Assembly: GCA_024699855.1 (NCBI GenBank)
Contig: JAMPIQ010000001.1
Location: 15,252,001 to 15,316,000 of the forward strand
DNA: 64,000 nucleotides
DNA from: Aphelenchoides besseyi
Taxonomy: Eukaryota > Nematoda > Chromadorea > Rhabditida > Aphelenchoididae
Reading direction: 5' to 3'
Shown: piece after piece, positions 22,329 to 34,700 of the stretch
Layout: each line of letters begins with the position of its first letter
How positions within the stretch are numbered: position 1 is the first letter of the stretch
Notes under the pieces: generated by a model
The model's database searches: none
Told to the model about the DNA's origin: nothing
What the model saw: only the letters and a program-made list of their open reading frames with translations
Translations under genes and position numbers: made by a program

Positions 22329-23262
22329 ATGTTCAAGGAACGTTCAGCTCGTCTTTGTTTCATCAGCCCCAAGCCATTTAATGCAATCCGTTGGCTTCAA
22401 TTCGTCCTCTTCGTCATTGCATGTTCAAATCTAGTGTTCTGGTGGCAGTAGACTCTGCCAATTGTTTTGTTCAAGAGGGAAACGGTGTCGAATCGAAATG
22501 TGTGTGTAGCAACGGAACAATAGTTTTAAAAGTCGGTGACCGTCAGAAACTCAAGTTCGACATGGATTTGTGTTACATCCCGAGAAAAAAACTATCGTTC
22601 AGACGTAAGTGTGTTCGTTTATCTGATTGATTTGACGACCACGTTTCAGAATCACTTTGACTGTTGGTACACTATCGTTGTACGGTGATGTCCTCGTCGA
22701 TGACGGGGCATCAAAGTACTTTGCAAACGGTAAGAATACAAAACTGTACAACAGTAAATTTTGATTCAGATCCTGTCTTATATCCTTACCGAATCCAAGG
22801 CAAAGTCGACAGTGAAGGATTCGAGTTAAAAAGCGAGGTTGATACGGACTTCAAAAAAGTGGTCACAGGATTGGCGAGTTTTAACAAGACTTGGGTCGGC
22901 TACACAACTTTGGTCAAGTATTTGAGTACTTCGACTAATTCGGCGTTGAGTTTTAAGTTTGTACGTCATTCAGATGACTTCCGTTCAATAGTCTTTATTT
23001 TAGTTTGACGTCGAGGAATACAATCCGGTCAAGGACAAGATGCCATATTACATTTTGCCGGGTATCGTCGGAATTGTTCTTTAAGTCACTCAATCCTCTT
23101 TTTAACGTCTTTTTTAGGTTCGGATTGGTGTGTATTGCAGCCTTCGTGGACTTGACCTGCTGCTTTATTGAGTTGCGAGAACAAAAAAGCAGGTGCATGT
23201 CGATGAAAAAAGCGGCAAATGATCCAAAAAGATGCAGTCCGACAATAAAGATCTCAGATTAA
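22329..23262 (+). CDS. Unrecognised transmembrane protein with two apparent frame breaks
   Basis: The predicted chain has an N-terminal hydrophobic helix (WLQFVLFVIACSN), a Cys-bearing extracellular-type region (CFVQEGNGVESKCVCSNGTI), a beta-rich segment (TLTVGTLSLYGDVLVDDGAS; YPYRIQGKVDSEGFELKSEV) and a second helix (FGLVCIAAFVDLTCCFIEL) followed by a basic tail ending at TAA 23260. Three downstream introns splice cleanly. The frame breaks at about 22433 and at a run of seven A at about 22586, where one extra A would restore an in-phase exon junction. A single-base assembly error is therefore plausible at the second site. The family is not recognised. Confidence 0.5.
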
Positions 23263-23359
23263 TCTTCTTGTTCTTATGTCGGAAAGCGGCTCCAGCAGAA
23301 ATCAAAGTGAAAACCTACGAAGGCTGAATTGAAGAAGAAAAATAGCGGTCACTGCCTCC

Positions 23360-24590
23360 CGGGAATTGATCGAAGGCATCTAGGAACGCATCCCGGATCT
23401 CTGGCTTCATGTGATCGGTGTTGACGATTGATCCAAAGGAGACCAAAACCACTCTTTTTGACGCACGATCAAAAATGGCCGTAAAAGTCTGTGGAATCTT
23501 TGCATTGCGGTAGTAGATAAACTAATACCTGATCCAATTTTTGAGGTGTTTCCATTCCGATTCCACCAATTTGCTTCACTTTGGCGGGCAATGATCTCGG
23601 GAAATCAATGAACTTGTTGGTGTTCAACCAAACGAACTCGACTCGTCTCATAATTTCTTCTGATGATGGAAAGCCCGGAGAAACAAGTTTCTGCATAACT
23701 TTCCACACTGGACGCGGTTTCATTTGTAAGTTTGTTCGCCAGAACATGATCGCATTGACCGCTCGTTCTGTCAAGCTGCTAATCGGATTAATTTGTTCTT
23801 GATTGGCCATCACTGAAATGCTCTTGTTTTATGCTATCGGTAATACAACTTACTTGGAATGTTGTTATGGTCGGTGGAAATGCCGTGCACATAACTTGTG
23901 TAATCAGTTGATGGAAGAGCTGAAATTTGCCGTCCTTTTCGATAACAGTAATCTCTTCGTACCGCTTAGTTCGTGAGTAAGTGGGAGAGACTGAAGGCAC
24001 ATTGATCGTTGCTCTCGTCTAAATTGCCACCTTATTTCTTGGTAGTTCATCTCACTCACCGAAGCCGATTTTGTAGTTGCGAGAACAAAGTTTCTCCAAA
24101 AGCTCGGTCTGAAACAACGTACCTGAAATCTGTCAACAAGAACCGGAAGAAATCGCTTACTTTCGCAATACATGGCCATCATATTTTGAATTTCTCGGAT
24201 TTTGCCGGAATCTTTTTGTTCTCAAAACACATCATTCCACCTGAAAACACCTCCAAGAGTTATGTTCAGTACGAGTGAACTGACCAGTTCATGTTCTTCT
24301 AACTCGCTCGTAGACGTCAACTCCACGCGTGTGACATTCGCTTTCTTCGTTCCATTTGAAGTGATTGAACAGCGGAATCACAAAGTCCTAAAAACAGTCT
24401 CTTGAATTGAACGTTTCGAACTCACGACTTCATGTCCGGCACCAACTAAAATGCCCGCTAAACGTCCTTTAAAACCAATGTGAGAGTGTCCCAAATTCGT
24501 AGATATGAACAGAAAACGTGCAGCAGAAACAGCCGGCAACAAGACAAACAGAACAATCGGAGGACAAAACAACATCGTACGCGATGTCAT
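23360..24590 (-). pseudogene. UDP-glycosyltransferase, copy B, truncated
   Basis: The signal-peptide exon (MLFCPPIVLFVLLPAVSAAR; LGHSHIGFKGRLAGILVGAG) is intact, as is a middle exon (MANQEQINPISSLTERAVNA; PSSEEIMRRVEFVWLNTNKF; FPRSLPAKVKQIGGIGMETP) and the start of the C-terminal domain (VVLVSFGSIVNTDHMKPEIR). Homology to copy C stops at about 23360, before the UGT signature, so the donor-binding domain is missing. A 1-bp gain in exon 2 (GATGTGTTTTGAG versus GATGTTTTTGAG in copy C) adds a stop. The neighbouring gene on the left begins on other sequence, so this is a duplication breakpoint. Confidence 0.8.
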
Positions 24591-24609
24591 AACCTTCGAC
24601 TTGATCGTC

Positions 24610-24617
24610 TTTTTATA
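24610..24617 (-). promoter_or_regulatory. TATA box of UGT copy B
   Basis: TATAAAAA on the minus strand, 20 nt before the first ATG, the same spacing as in copies A and C. Confidence 0.5.
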
Positions 24618-25254
24618 GCGACCGTCTCGACTCTACTCGTTTTACATGTAGTTTGAATGGTATACTCCTTGAAGCTAATTGATGCGAATGATCGTGCAAC
24701 TTCTGTTGTGACGCAAACAAGGAAATTTGTGTGATTAGTTGCACTAAACGTGTGGATTGTGTTCTTCCGTAGTGGTTGACCAGCGAGTTCAGTTGCTATT
24801 ACCTTTGTGACTTGAACATGCCAACTGCGGTGATCAAACTTCACGACAGATCGAGTGATTACAACCCTCGAAATGGTCGGTTGTTTCTTCACGATGTTCA
24901 GCGGCTGCTTTCAGATGAACTCTCAAATCCTGGATCGTGACATGAAGTTGAACGAAATGCCAAGATTCCTGGAAAGCGGCAATGTTGTCCGGTGGTCAAC
25001 ACTCACGGCTCGAGCATGTGCTTTTGAGCTTTGGATTCATTGCCTTGAACTCGTTGGAATAGATTCTGAGCCAACGAGTGAGTTTTCCTTTCAGTTCTCA
25101 AGTCCCAAAGAGCTCGCGCAAAATTTTTCTCTTGTTGCTAATCACGTGTTTTCTGAACTTCTCAATCGCTTACGAGTTTTTTCGATTTGCAAGTGTCGAT
25201 TTGATTTCAGTTGAACATCTTCGATCAAACGCTCTCTTCTTGTTGTCGTGGATC

Positions 25255-25787
25255 ATGAAGATCGAAGTGGTATTTTGGAATTGGAAAAATTTTATGCTTG
25301 AGGTACGTTTGTACTTAACCGTCTGTCTACTTTGCCGTCATTTCAGGTCAAACCCACCGACACCGTCGAACAAGTCAAGAAAAAGATTCAAAAAAAAGGA
25401 GGCCCTCCGGCAGACCAACAAATTGCAACTTTTTGTCGTAAGTTCAAAACAACTTTGCTGATTAACTGTTTCATTTTAGGAATGGAACTCAAAGATGATA
25501 AAATGCTCATGGAATACGGTTTACACGAAATAGAAGAGACCCCAATTTTGGACTTTCATTTTGACTGGGATAAGGAAGTAATCGAAGCTCGACAGGCACT
25601 TGCGGCTGAGAAACTCCACAATAAAGAACTCGATCGTATTCTCAGCGGATCTCCGGAGCTACACGAAAGATTGAAACCTCGAATCGCTTATCTCTACGAG
25701 CAACTTGGACTCATAAAAAAGAAACCAGATTCAGAAGAGTCGACTAGTCATGCCGGCTTGCGTCGACGTCGCGTGGCCAATGATTGA
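25255..25787 (+). CDS. Small ubiquitin-like protein, copy B
   Basis: Same three-exon structure as at 3144-3676: 16-codon first exon (25255-25302), a 43-nt intron, exon 2 with VKPTDTVEQVKKKIQKKGGP and PADQQIATFC, a second intron, then MELKDDKMLMEYGLHEIEET. It ends RRRRVAND with TGA at 25785-25787; an AATAAA signal follows about 90 nt later. Protein sequence is very close to copy A. No di-Gly terminus. It sits head to head with the truncated UGT copy B. Confidence 0.75.
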
Positions 25788-26211
25788 ATCGAATCTTACT
25801 ACCAAGTCTTCGTATTCATCCAAGTCTTCTACCTCATTTTTCCTTGTAATCGCTGTGGACAATTGAAAATTTTAAATAAATACGTGGTTTCATGTCTCTT
25901 TCTTTTTCTGCAATCTGATTCTATTTCGTCAGACGTGGTCTTGATGCATTGTCTCGAAAACGTTAGTTACACCTCTAACGTCTGTTTCACTTTTGAGTCT
26001 TTCACAAGGCTCGTAGTTGTGACTCTCAAGGAAATAGACGAGATTCTGCAGCTCGAATTCTATCTTTTGGCATCAGATCAACTCGCTTCTCCATTTCATA
26101 TGAAAGTGTTTATGTTGAGACTAAGATAGTTGACTAGCGAAAACAACGACTAATGTGACGCTATTTACAGTTAGCTGCATCTTTAAGCAGAACTATAAAC
26201 ACGGTATTGGA

Positions 26212-27029
26212 TCATCGTCCACCGAATGTATCGTTGTTCGTTCCGGCAGTGAACGTGGGGAGAAACGTGACAGCATTTGATGCTTTTGCGTGACATTCAT
26301 CGTAGACCGTCGATCCATAAAACGAACCAGGACCCTAAAATCCGAATAAGAAAACAACGATTGATCGTTTCCAACCTTCAAAAGTGCCGATGCAATATAC
26401 GCACAGCCGGAAGTTATTTCCACCGGTTCGGCAAACGGAATGCGAAACGGTTCTCCAGTTCCATTTGATTCAAATTTCAGTTCCTTTCTTGCAATAGACT
26501 TCGTGATCGAGCAATCTGTGATCTTAATCTAAAGAGTAGAGACATGATAAGAGCAATGCAAACCAAGAGCCGTAATGAAGATCGGAACGTCAACAGCGAA
26601 TCTAAAACGAAAGTATTGAAATGGATTCCGTTGAACTCACTTGATACGATCAAATGACCCGGTATAACATCAACGTTGTTCCACTCGTTGAAAACGATTG
26701 ATGACCAACTCCCGGCCGTACATCCGACACCTTCGTTTACAGAATCGAGACTCCGAACTTTCGGATGTGTCGTTCGTTAGTTCATTTGAGCCAAAGTAAA
26801 TGAAGCTCTCCACCATTTCTCGACCAGTCAACAGGCAAATTGGCGATTGAAAGACTTGCGTCGTAAACTCGCGTAGTGACATGAACGGAAACGAATTTGT
26901 AAGGTGCATCACCAAGCACTTGGCGATGGATTCACGAGTTGTCAGCACCTTCTCTTTCGAGCATTTTGCCGTTGCCCATAAGGTACACTGAAAAAACGGT
27001 TGGATAGACAGGAAGGTGACATTGTCCAT
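26212..27029 (-). pseudogene. BACK-PHR protein, copy B, nonsense and deletion
   Basis: The BACK segment is open (FLSIQPFFQCTLWATAKCSK; TNSFPFMSLREFTTQVFQSP; SPICLLTGREMVESFIYFGS) up to NRFQRVEQR, where the conserved Trp codon TGG of the PHR entry is TGA. About 50 bp of the next exon, encoding LYESLTANAMYNVVITV in copy A, is also missing. The PHR end (ITSGCAYIASALLKVG; NNDTFGGR) is recognisable. The product cannot contain a full PHR domain. Confidence 0.7.
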
Positions 27030-27683
27030 CGAGTAGCTGCACTTGTGTTCAACCGCAACGACGAAAATCGTTTATTATAGAAAGTTCGGTGGTTACAACT
27101 TTCGACAAACACAGGCGATGAAATCAAATAGAACCACACGGACAAAGAAATGAAGAAGAGAAAACGTGGAGAAATCGGCAGGCGTTTTGGACTCCGCAAA
27201 CTGGTGAGCGAAATCCACAGAACAATCGGAAGCTTCGACGGGAACACGTGTTCGCCGAAGGCTTCTATTGATTATTACGCTTAAATGGCAACAAGAAACG
27301 AAGATAAAAGAATTGCGCTAAGAGCAAGCGGTTTGAACGAGAGAAATGGAGGAGCGAAAAGAAGTTAGCAAGTAGAACAGCGCCTCGAATTCGAGTGTAG
27401 AAGTTGGCGAGGAGCGTTTGATTGGAGAGCCTAAGAATCGGACGCGCACGAATAAGAAAAGAGAACAACAAAATGGCAAAATACTTCATGGAACGGATCT
27501 TTGGGGGATGGGAGGAGGTCGTGGGTGGCAATTCGACTTGTTACTTTGGGAGCTTCTGAAAAGGATGATGACTAGCGAGAAATCAATGGGCAAATTGAGG
27601 CAAAGAAAACGCAAAATGACCCGCAGCAACCAAACGGAAGTCTACTTATGACCGAACGATCATTTTAATTCCAAATCCTAAAC
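27030..27683. other. Duplicated region upstream of BACK-PHR copy B
   Basis: Matches 45.67-46.33 kb and the reverse of 1.2-1.85 kb. No supported gene. It ends at the internal deletion junction. Confidence 0.4.
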
Positions 27684-27708
27684 AACAACTCTGAATTTTC
27701 GTTTTCAG

Positions 27709-27863
27709 CTCTTCGTCTTGCGGCTGCTGAGTCGGCTGATGGTCGGGAGTTCATCGGCAAGTTGGGAGCAAACGGATCGTTGAGCTCGTACGTGAACTTG
27801 TTGGAGTTGATTGCCGATGACTACGTTCGTTTGCAACAAACTTCCTCTGTTGACTACCAATGA
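27709..27863 (+). pseudogene. Orphan last exon of the 50.2-kb gene
   Basis: The acceptor TTTTCAG and the exon (LRLAAAESADGREFIGKLGA; YVNLLELIADDYVRLQQ; TGA at 27861) match the final exon at 50951-51106, but the upstream exons are absent because this unit lost about 4.6 kb. The retained acceptor could still be spliced into a read-through transcript. Confidence 0.8.
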
Positions 27864-29135
27864 ACACTTCGACTGACTTCCAATAAACTTCACTTTAGAA
27901 TTTGCTCAAACAAATGATTATATTTCTACAAGGCAAAGTCTCCGAATGTACTAGAATGAGATCATCACGACCATGATTTGAAAGTAAGTGGACACTTTTC
28001 TTGTGCGCTAAGCTCTAGCAGTTTCAAAACTAGCAGACGAGTCTCGAATTGCCAGATCTGCAGTTGATGTACAATTTTGTTTGGTCAACAACACCACCGC
28101 GATGAGTTTCGACGAACTAAAGCCTAGGAGTACGGTACTAATTGCACAAAGATTCGAGTTTCTAACTGAAAACAATCTACCAGCTCATTTACATGGATTG
28201 GATAGTCATCAGTGAACAACAAGGACGGAAAACGCGGAAGCAAAAAATCCCGTTTATACTAAAACGAAATTGGCAGCCGAATTCGTTAACGCGCTTGGTC
28301 GTCTATCTTCAACAGCACGACGCATGTTGGTCAATTGTCTCGAGACGAGTTCTAATCCGATCACTGAACTCTTCTTTCGCTTTGACTACTCCTTCAGCGA
28401 CGTACTTCATCGGGTCTATGTAAGCAAGCAACTACGACGCGACGTGAAGGAGAAACAGTCAGCTCTCTTCTGGGAATGAATTCGAAACGTACTGTGCTCT
28501 TAATCCGAGTTGTTGATTTACCGGTAGTTGGGAATTGCGGATCGGAAACGCTCAAAGTTATGTTTCAAAAGACCAACCTGTCGCGCTGACGTGATGTACA
28601 AGCTCTCCAAAACCGGACTACCTCGAATCATTACGGCCAACAACGAGACCAGGAACATCTCATTCGAAGTTATGATTCCGGCAATCAAATTTTCGTAGAG
28701 AATTCATCGACCAAAACGTACAAACTTTGTGATCATCTAATCGTGCTATTCGGTTGATCTGCACAAGCGCTTTCATACGTTCTCATCAACTGCCCACCTT
28801 GCAAGTAGATCGCGGTGATAAACACGAGGTTGGTGTTTTCAGTCAACAAGGAACTGTCCTAATTTCTACAAGAAAGAAGTTGCCCAGTCGATCGCTCTTG
28901 TACGAAATTGTTTTGAATTCTTGCTGTAGCAGTCTAATCCTTCTATCAACTGTATATAACCGGATCGGTCGAAGGGCTCCAGTAACCTTTTTATTAAATT
29001 ACGAATAGCGAGATTGTAAAATGATTATAGAATTGGAGGTCAGTAAACAGATCAAATTTAGTTTACACACTTAGGCAGTTAACCAATTCCCATTTCAAAG
29101 TGATTGCGAAAATGTAAATGATCAAAATAATCAAT
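27864..29135. other. Duplicated spacer between the orphan exon and TRRAP, with coding-like remnants
   Basis: Also present at 51107-52195 plus 60585-60786. Plus-strand remnants seen in both copies include IAQRFEFLTENNLPAHLHG, LAAEFVNALGRLSSTARRML and LKVMFQKTNLSR then MYKLSKTGLPRIITANNE. They lie in different frames, so they may be a decayed gene. The last two faintly resemble PHR-domain segments; this is a weak impression. Confidence 0.3.
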
Positions 29136-31740
29136 TTAAAACCATGGATGTTGGGCGAGATCGATTTCACACCACGTGGTTTGTTTTGCGGCCTGTTGCA
29201 GGTCGTTTAGAGCTCGATACCCGTGTGAGGTGAAGACGGATCTTGCTGAAAATGAAAGTATTAAATCCAAAAGCAAAAACGTACATCTCAGTCGTTCAGC
29301 CAAAAAGTCGGGCAACTCGAGAGCAGCTCGCAACGCCCGTTCTTCCACTTGTTCTGTTGTCCAATCGGCCGGTTTACATTCACGACACAGGTCCCAAATC
29401 ATTGCTCGCAAATATGTGGCATACGACTTTACAGACAAAGCTCGTGTTATTGCGATATATGTTCCTTCCAAGTGACCTAAACATAAATGTTATCACAAGA
29501 TTGCAGCACAAAACTAACCAGACAGTTTAACAGTCTCGTCTCCGTCCTCGAAATCAACTTGCAAGTACTCGGCGATGTTTGGCGTTAAACGATTCTTCTG
29601 TTTGTCCACGGCAATTTCGACTAAATACGACGATTAAACAATAAACATGTTGACCTCTTACATGAGGTTTCGTTTGACGTTAACGCAAATTTGTAAGCCC
29701 CAATTGCAAACAGTTGAGCAGAATTTAAGTCAATTAGCATTCCACCCAAACTCATTGGTTGCAATCCAATCGCCAATTCAGCTACCGCATACAAAGCCCA
29801 TTGAGTAGCCAACCGTTTTCGAATCATCCAATAAGTCGAAGTGTCCGGATAAGTCGACTGCATCCAACTAGTGAACAAGTTGTTTGGTAGCTCTGGTTTC
29901 GAACTTGTGGGTTCAACGTCGATTTGAATTGCATTATCTTTTGACTCCTGATATCTACGTACAATCTGTTCGTAGTTCTTTTCCAACAGTTGCCACAACG
30001 ACGGTCGTTCTGCATTTGTCGTTCGGAAACGTAAAGAATCTTCGGCAATCTCAGTCATTGACAGCAAATTTGCACCGTAACGCTCAGCGTTCGTAAAAAG
30101 CTGATAACTTGAAGCACCACACATCGGCGAGCACTCGATCAGCTGGTAATTTCTGCCCGTGTAAATAAGATCAGCAATCGGAAACTGAGCATTTCGATTA
30201 CAAACTTCCTGCAATCGAAAAGGTCTTTTTGTTTCGGAAACTCTACTACTCACTCGGCTTTTCAACAAGTCGCTATTCAACAACACGAAGATCTGCTGCA
30301 ACTGAGTAGTCTCCACGGAGTATGCACGTCGTTGCAGAATGTACGTATAAACCTTTCCATTTTGCGACAGAATCGAAAACATCCGAGCAACACCGTTGGA
30401 TTGAAAGACTTGACGAGTCAACGGCAAGAACTGAGCGATCTGCGTTGTGAACTGAGTTGTTTTCGTTGTCGTCCAATTTGAGCAGATGTCTAGTTGAGCA
30501 ATGCGACCGTTGAATGAGCTCAAATAAGGACTCAAGTCTCTCAGCGGAACAATACTACAAAGTCAGATTTGAAGAGCTAAAAAGTAGCAACATACTTGTC
30601 GATGCTCTTTAAATTCTGTTGCAGTTCGTTCAACCATTGACATAACGTTTGCGCCAACTTGATCAACGGCCATCCACTTTCTTCCAATTCTTTGAGATCC
30701 GTGAATATTCGCGCTCGGATTCTTCTATCGAATGAGTCTTTGGCATCAATCTCCATCTCATCGTCTTTCGATTTCAAATTCAAATCCACAAATTTCGAGA
30801 TTAGTTCGCGTACGAACGTCGGGCATTTCAACTCCGCCGGGTTGCTGTTCGGTGATGCAGAAGACAACAAATTGAAAGTTTCGCTAAAAAGAAACATCAA
30901 AAAAGAAGCGCAAAACACACGTACGAATGAATCTGTTCGGCTAAAGTAACCAATTCAGAATACAGAAAATGACTCCATTCCATGGGCATTTCGTCCAGTT
31001 CGTTCAGAATCGTGTTCATTGCCTTCACATCGGCGTGGCGATTAATGCACATCGAATCAACGGCCGTTAGAACCAAGTCGAGCCATTTGACCGTTGAATC
31101 TGCATCAGAATCACTTGTCCATTGAGCCTTTTTCAACTTTCGCCACGATCCTTCCGTCTTCTTTTCATCGTCTTTTGTGTTCAACTTGTCTTCTTCTTCG
31201 CCGTCTAATGGCGGTGCACAACGAATCCACTGATCAATCAACGGGAGTTGACGTTGGACTAAAAGACAAAATAAAAATCACTGTTGTTTAAACTGCATAC
31301 CATATTCGATTCTCTTGGTCACAAGTTCGGGTTGAACGATTGTCCGTAGAACGACGAGAACTTGTTGTGGATAAGCTTCGGCAACAGAACATAAAATTCT
31401 TGTCATTTCTTCGCTTTCGTACGAACGAATCTCGTTGACAATCTTTTCGGTCCTAAGTATTTCAGTTTTCAAGAGTCTTGAAGTTGAACAAACCAGAATA
31501 ACCAGTTAACCGGTGGAACGCTTGCAGCATGCCTCTTCAATACTAAATCAACGGTCAGTTTGGAGTCGTCAGTTTTCACTTCAGCTTTCGATTTCAACTG
31601 GATATCCAAAACGTGAACGCAATTGAGAAGATGGAAAAATCGAGCACCGAGTTTTTTGGCTCGTTGATCAGTCGCTGTCCGCAAACACTCCAACAATGCG
31701 ACCAAGGTCTCTAAGGCCGTAGATCGAGCACTACGCGTAC
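29136..31740 (-). pseudogene. TRRAP: TRRAP C-terminal region, copy 1, cut by a BEL fragment
   Basis: TRRAP is the giant PIKK-family pseudokinase scaffold of SAGA and NuA4 acetyltransferase complexes. Seen here, in protein order: the FAT end (KRHAASVPPVNWLFWFVQ, matching the family's IGVPPIQWLAWIPQ; EAYPQQVLVVLRTI), the linker (LISKFVDLNLKSKDDEMEID), the pseudokinase (NGKVYTYILQRRAYSVETTQ; TYWMIRKRLATQWALY) and the FATC end (LAQHPWF, matching WHPWL) with the stop at 29136. Upstream exons end at about 31740 against a BEL/Pao fragment in the opposite orientation. Nothing N-terminal to the late FAT domain remains here, so this copy is a fragment of perhaps one fifth of the family length. Confidence 0.85.
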
Positions 31741-34700
31741 GGAATTGCCGCCTATTTGTTATCAACAGACGTCGAAAACAAAACCAAATGTCAATTGATT
31801 TTGGGAAAAGCTCGAGTGACCCCGAAATCATTGCAAAGTCAATCTCTCGCACTGACAATCCCGCGGTTGGAGCTGCTGGGAATTTTGACTGCCGTTCGAA
31901 CCGCAAAATTTCTTGCCAATGAATTGCCGTCCATCGCAACAACTACCGTTTGGTCTGATTCCTCTATCGCGCTTCAACAAATTGCAAATTCAACTGCATC
32001 CAAATCAGTTTTCGTTCGCAATCGGACGTTGGAAATTGAGAAAAGCCGAGACACAATTGAACTAAGTCACGTGGATACCAAAAACAACCCCGCTGACTTG
32101 GCGAGCCGTGGAGTTGACGCATCAACGCTTCGTCATAGTGATCTTTGGTGGAACGGACCAACTTTTCTTTCCGCAAAATCGCACTGGCCGTCCACCTTTG
32201 TTCTTCCGATCGTAGAAAAGACGAATGCACTGGAAGATGACCGAGAGTGCGAAACGAACTTCGGCCTCTTGACCATTGAAACCGAAATTGCACCGACGAT
32301 TGGTGAAGATTGGTCTCACACAATTCAGAAAACCATGGATCAATTGCGAACTCACAATGAAGCCCCAATGGCATGTACTCGCGAAGTCGCGGAAAATCCA
32401 CTCTTTCGGTTCGCCCAAACTACAAACGCACCGGGAGAAAAGAAGATTAAAAAGCTGCGACTACAATTGGACTCGAACGGCGTTCTACGCGCTCACACTC
32501 GATTACAATACAGCGATCTTTCGGCTTCTACTAAACGTCCAATTTGGCTCCCAAGCAACAGCATAATCACTCAGCAATTAGCAGCTTTCACTCATGAACG
32601 TCTACTTCATGCCGGTCCGTCGACCGTCTTGGCTGAATTGCGCACAGGCTTTTATGTTGGAGCAAAGGTCGCCCGATTCGCGCAAACGAACTGCTCTAAC
32701 TGCAAATTGGAAGACGCTCGTCCATTTGCAACACCAACTTGGGCGCAACTTCCGGTCGAGCGAACGGCGATCGGCCGTCCATTTCAAGTCTGCGGAGTTG
32801 ATCTGGCCGGTCCACTTCACTGTAAAGAAGGCGACTACTTTGTCGTGATTTTTGTCTGTGCCAAGACACGCGGCATTCATCTCGAAGTCACACGATCCGC
32901 TACGACGTCTGACTTCCTCCTGGCCTTCGACAAATTCGAAGCGCGTCGAGGGACTCCCAATCTGATCATTAGTGACAATGCAAAAAACTTCGTCCTTGCC
33001 GCCAAACTTCTGACCACTCGACTCCAACCTCACGTCACATTCCAATGGCGACATATCACCCCGAGAGCCCCATGGAGAGGGGGCATATACGAACGCCTCA
33101 TACAACCTGTTAAACGTTCGTTAACACGCACTATCGGTCGTGCAATTTGGTCATTCGTTCACATTGACGCGTTGATCGTTAAAATCGAAACCGTGGTTAA
33201 CAGCCGTCCACTTTTGCGAGAGTCGACCGGCGAAATTTTGCGTCCTCTCGATTTTCTACGACCGGACGGTCAAGAGAATTCGACAATTGACTTCACAGAC
33301 ATCGCCGAACTCACGGATGCAACGTATGAAGTCGAGGCAAACCGACGACTCCACACGCAGTTGATCCGGCAGCACAACCAACAGACCGAAAAGATTCAAA
33401 AGTTCTGGAAGATTTGGTCATCCTTGTACTTGACGTCCTTGTTGGATAATGACCGCGAAGCTAACAACCGCCGCACGATCTCCCGACTTCCCATAATCGG
33501 CGAGACAGTTCTGATCTTCGACGAGTTCACTTCCCGGATCCAATGGCCATTGGGCAAAATCACGAAGATCGAGAAAGCGACCGATGGCGATGTACGGACA
33601 GTCAAATTGACCGCAGAAAACGGAAACGTTTTTCGTCGAGCCATCAACCACGTGTTTCCTCTCGAAATTCGCGAAGAGCTCGATGATTCACACGCCGATC
33701 AGTCAGCGGACGTTCCGGAAAAGCCGTCGCTCCCCCCAGGGTCGAACGAACGTTCGAAAGAACAATCGACAACCGAAAGCGAGCCACTACGAACTGATGA
33801 TCAACGACCAAGCCGAAGAGCAAAAATCGTTCAACGAAATCTGATGCAAAACATTCTCCCTTTCATTTCAGTTCTTTTGATGATCTTCGCACTTATTCCC
33901 GCAAATGAAAGCGCCAAAATCTGCTTTCCCGGAGCACCAACAAACTTTTGGCCACCTCCCAAATGGCCAACTTGTCCACCGACAATTTTGCATACCCAAT
34001 CGCGAATTGTGCCAAAGATTCTCGATATCTACGCTCCCAACTTCGGAGAAATTTCGACTATTGCTCATGTGTGCACCTTTCACCACCGCATCATCAAAGG
34101 CTATACGGACCTTCGTGGTCTCCCTCACATTAAAGAACAAGACGAGCCGGACATTCCAATCTCGTCCAATCAATGTTGGCAGATGATCGACAAGCACAGC
34201 TGTCAATTCGGACATTTGCACAACGTCGGCAATTCATGGCATTCACGCACTCAAGTGAACCTCGACCTTCCAAATCGTTTTGTCTCAATTTGGTCATACG
34301 AAACGGAAGTTCGCAAGGATTGTTCGAACGTCGAAACAAGAGTCGTTAGTAGACACGGTACAAAGTCGATCAGCAGCAACGTCGGCGACACTTCGCATTG
34401 CAAATACATGAGCGGAGAATGCCAATTGGCCCCAAATGTCCTTCTTGTTTGGAAACCAGAACCCGAAAAAGACTGCTTGTACAGCCGAATTGGGACTTGG
34501 ACCGGAGAAGCGGTTGAACATCATTGGTTCTCCGAACAGCAGCAAGTGTATTTGGACATTACACCGGAAACGGTCACAGATTGCGGAGTGGAATTGAACG
34601 TCACACGACAAGGATGGACAATCCACGACTCGACTAAGAACAAACGGTCCACCAACAACTCCAAACCTCAACCTTACTCGTTAGTGAGTAATGCACATCA

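Larger units (their letters stand above)
23360..31032. repeat. Segmental duplication unit 1 (copy B)
   Basis: Direct copy of 41985-62684. 23360-27683 matches 41985-46334; 27686-31032 matches 50929-52195 joined to 60585-62684. The equivalents of 46335-50928 (membrane protein, calponin repeats, kinase, most of the 50.2-kb gene) and of the LTR element are missing. Confidence 0.9.

Noticed and set aside
24855..25214. Open frame starting near MVGCFFTMFSGC between UGT and ubiquitin-like gene.
   Set aside because: Shared by the duplicates but shifts and ends differently in each; no known domain. Left as intergenic.
31469..31942. Minus open frame extending TRRAP across the BEL boundary.
   Set aside because: Beyond about 31740 it is only the complement of the RNase H coding sequence; the TRRAP match ends at the boundary.
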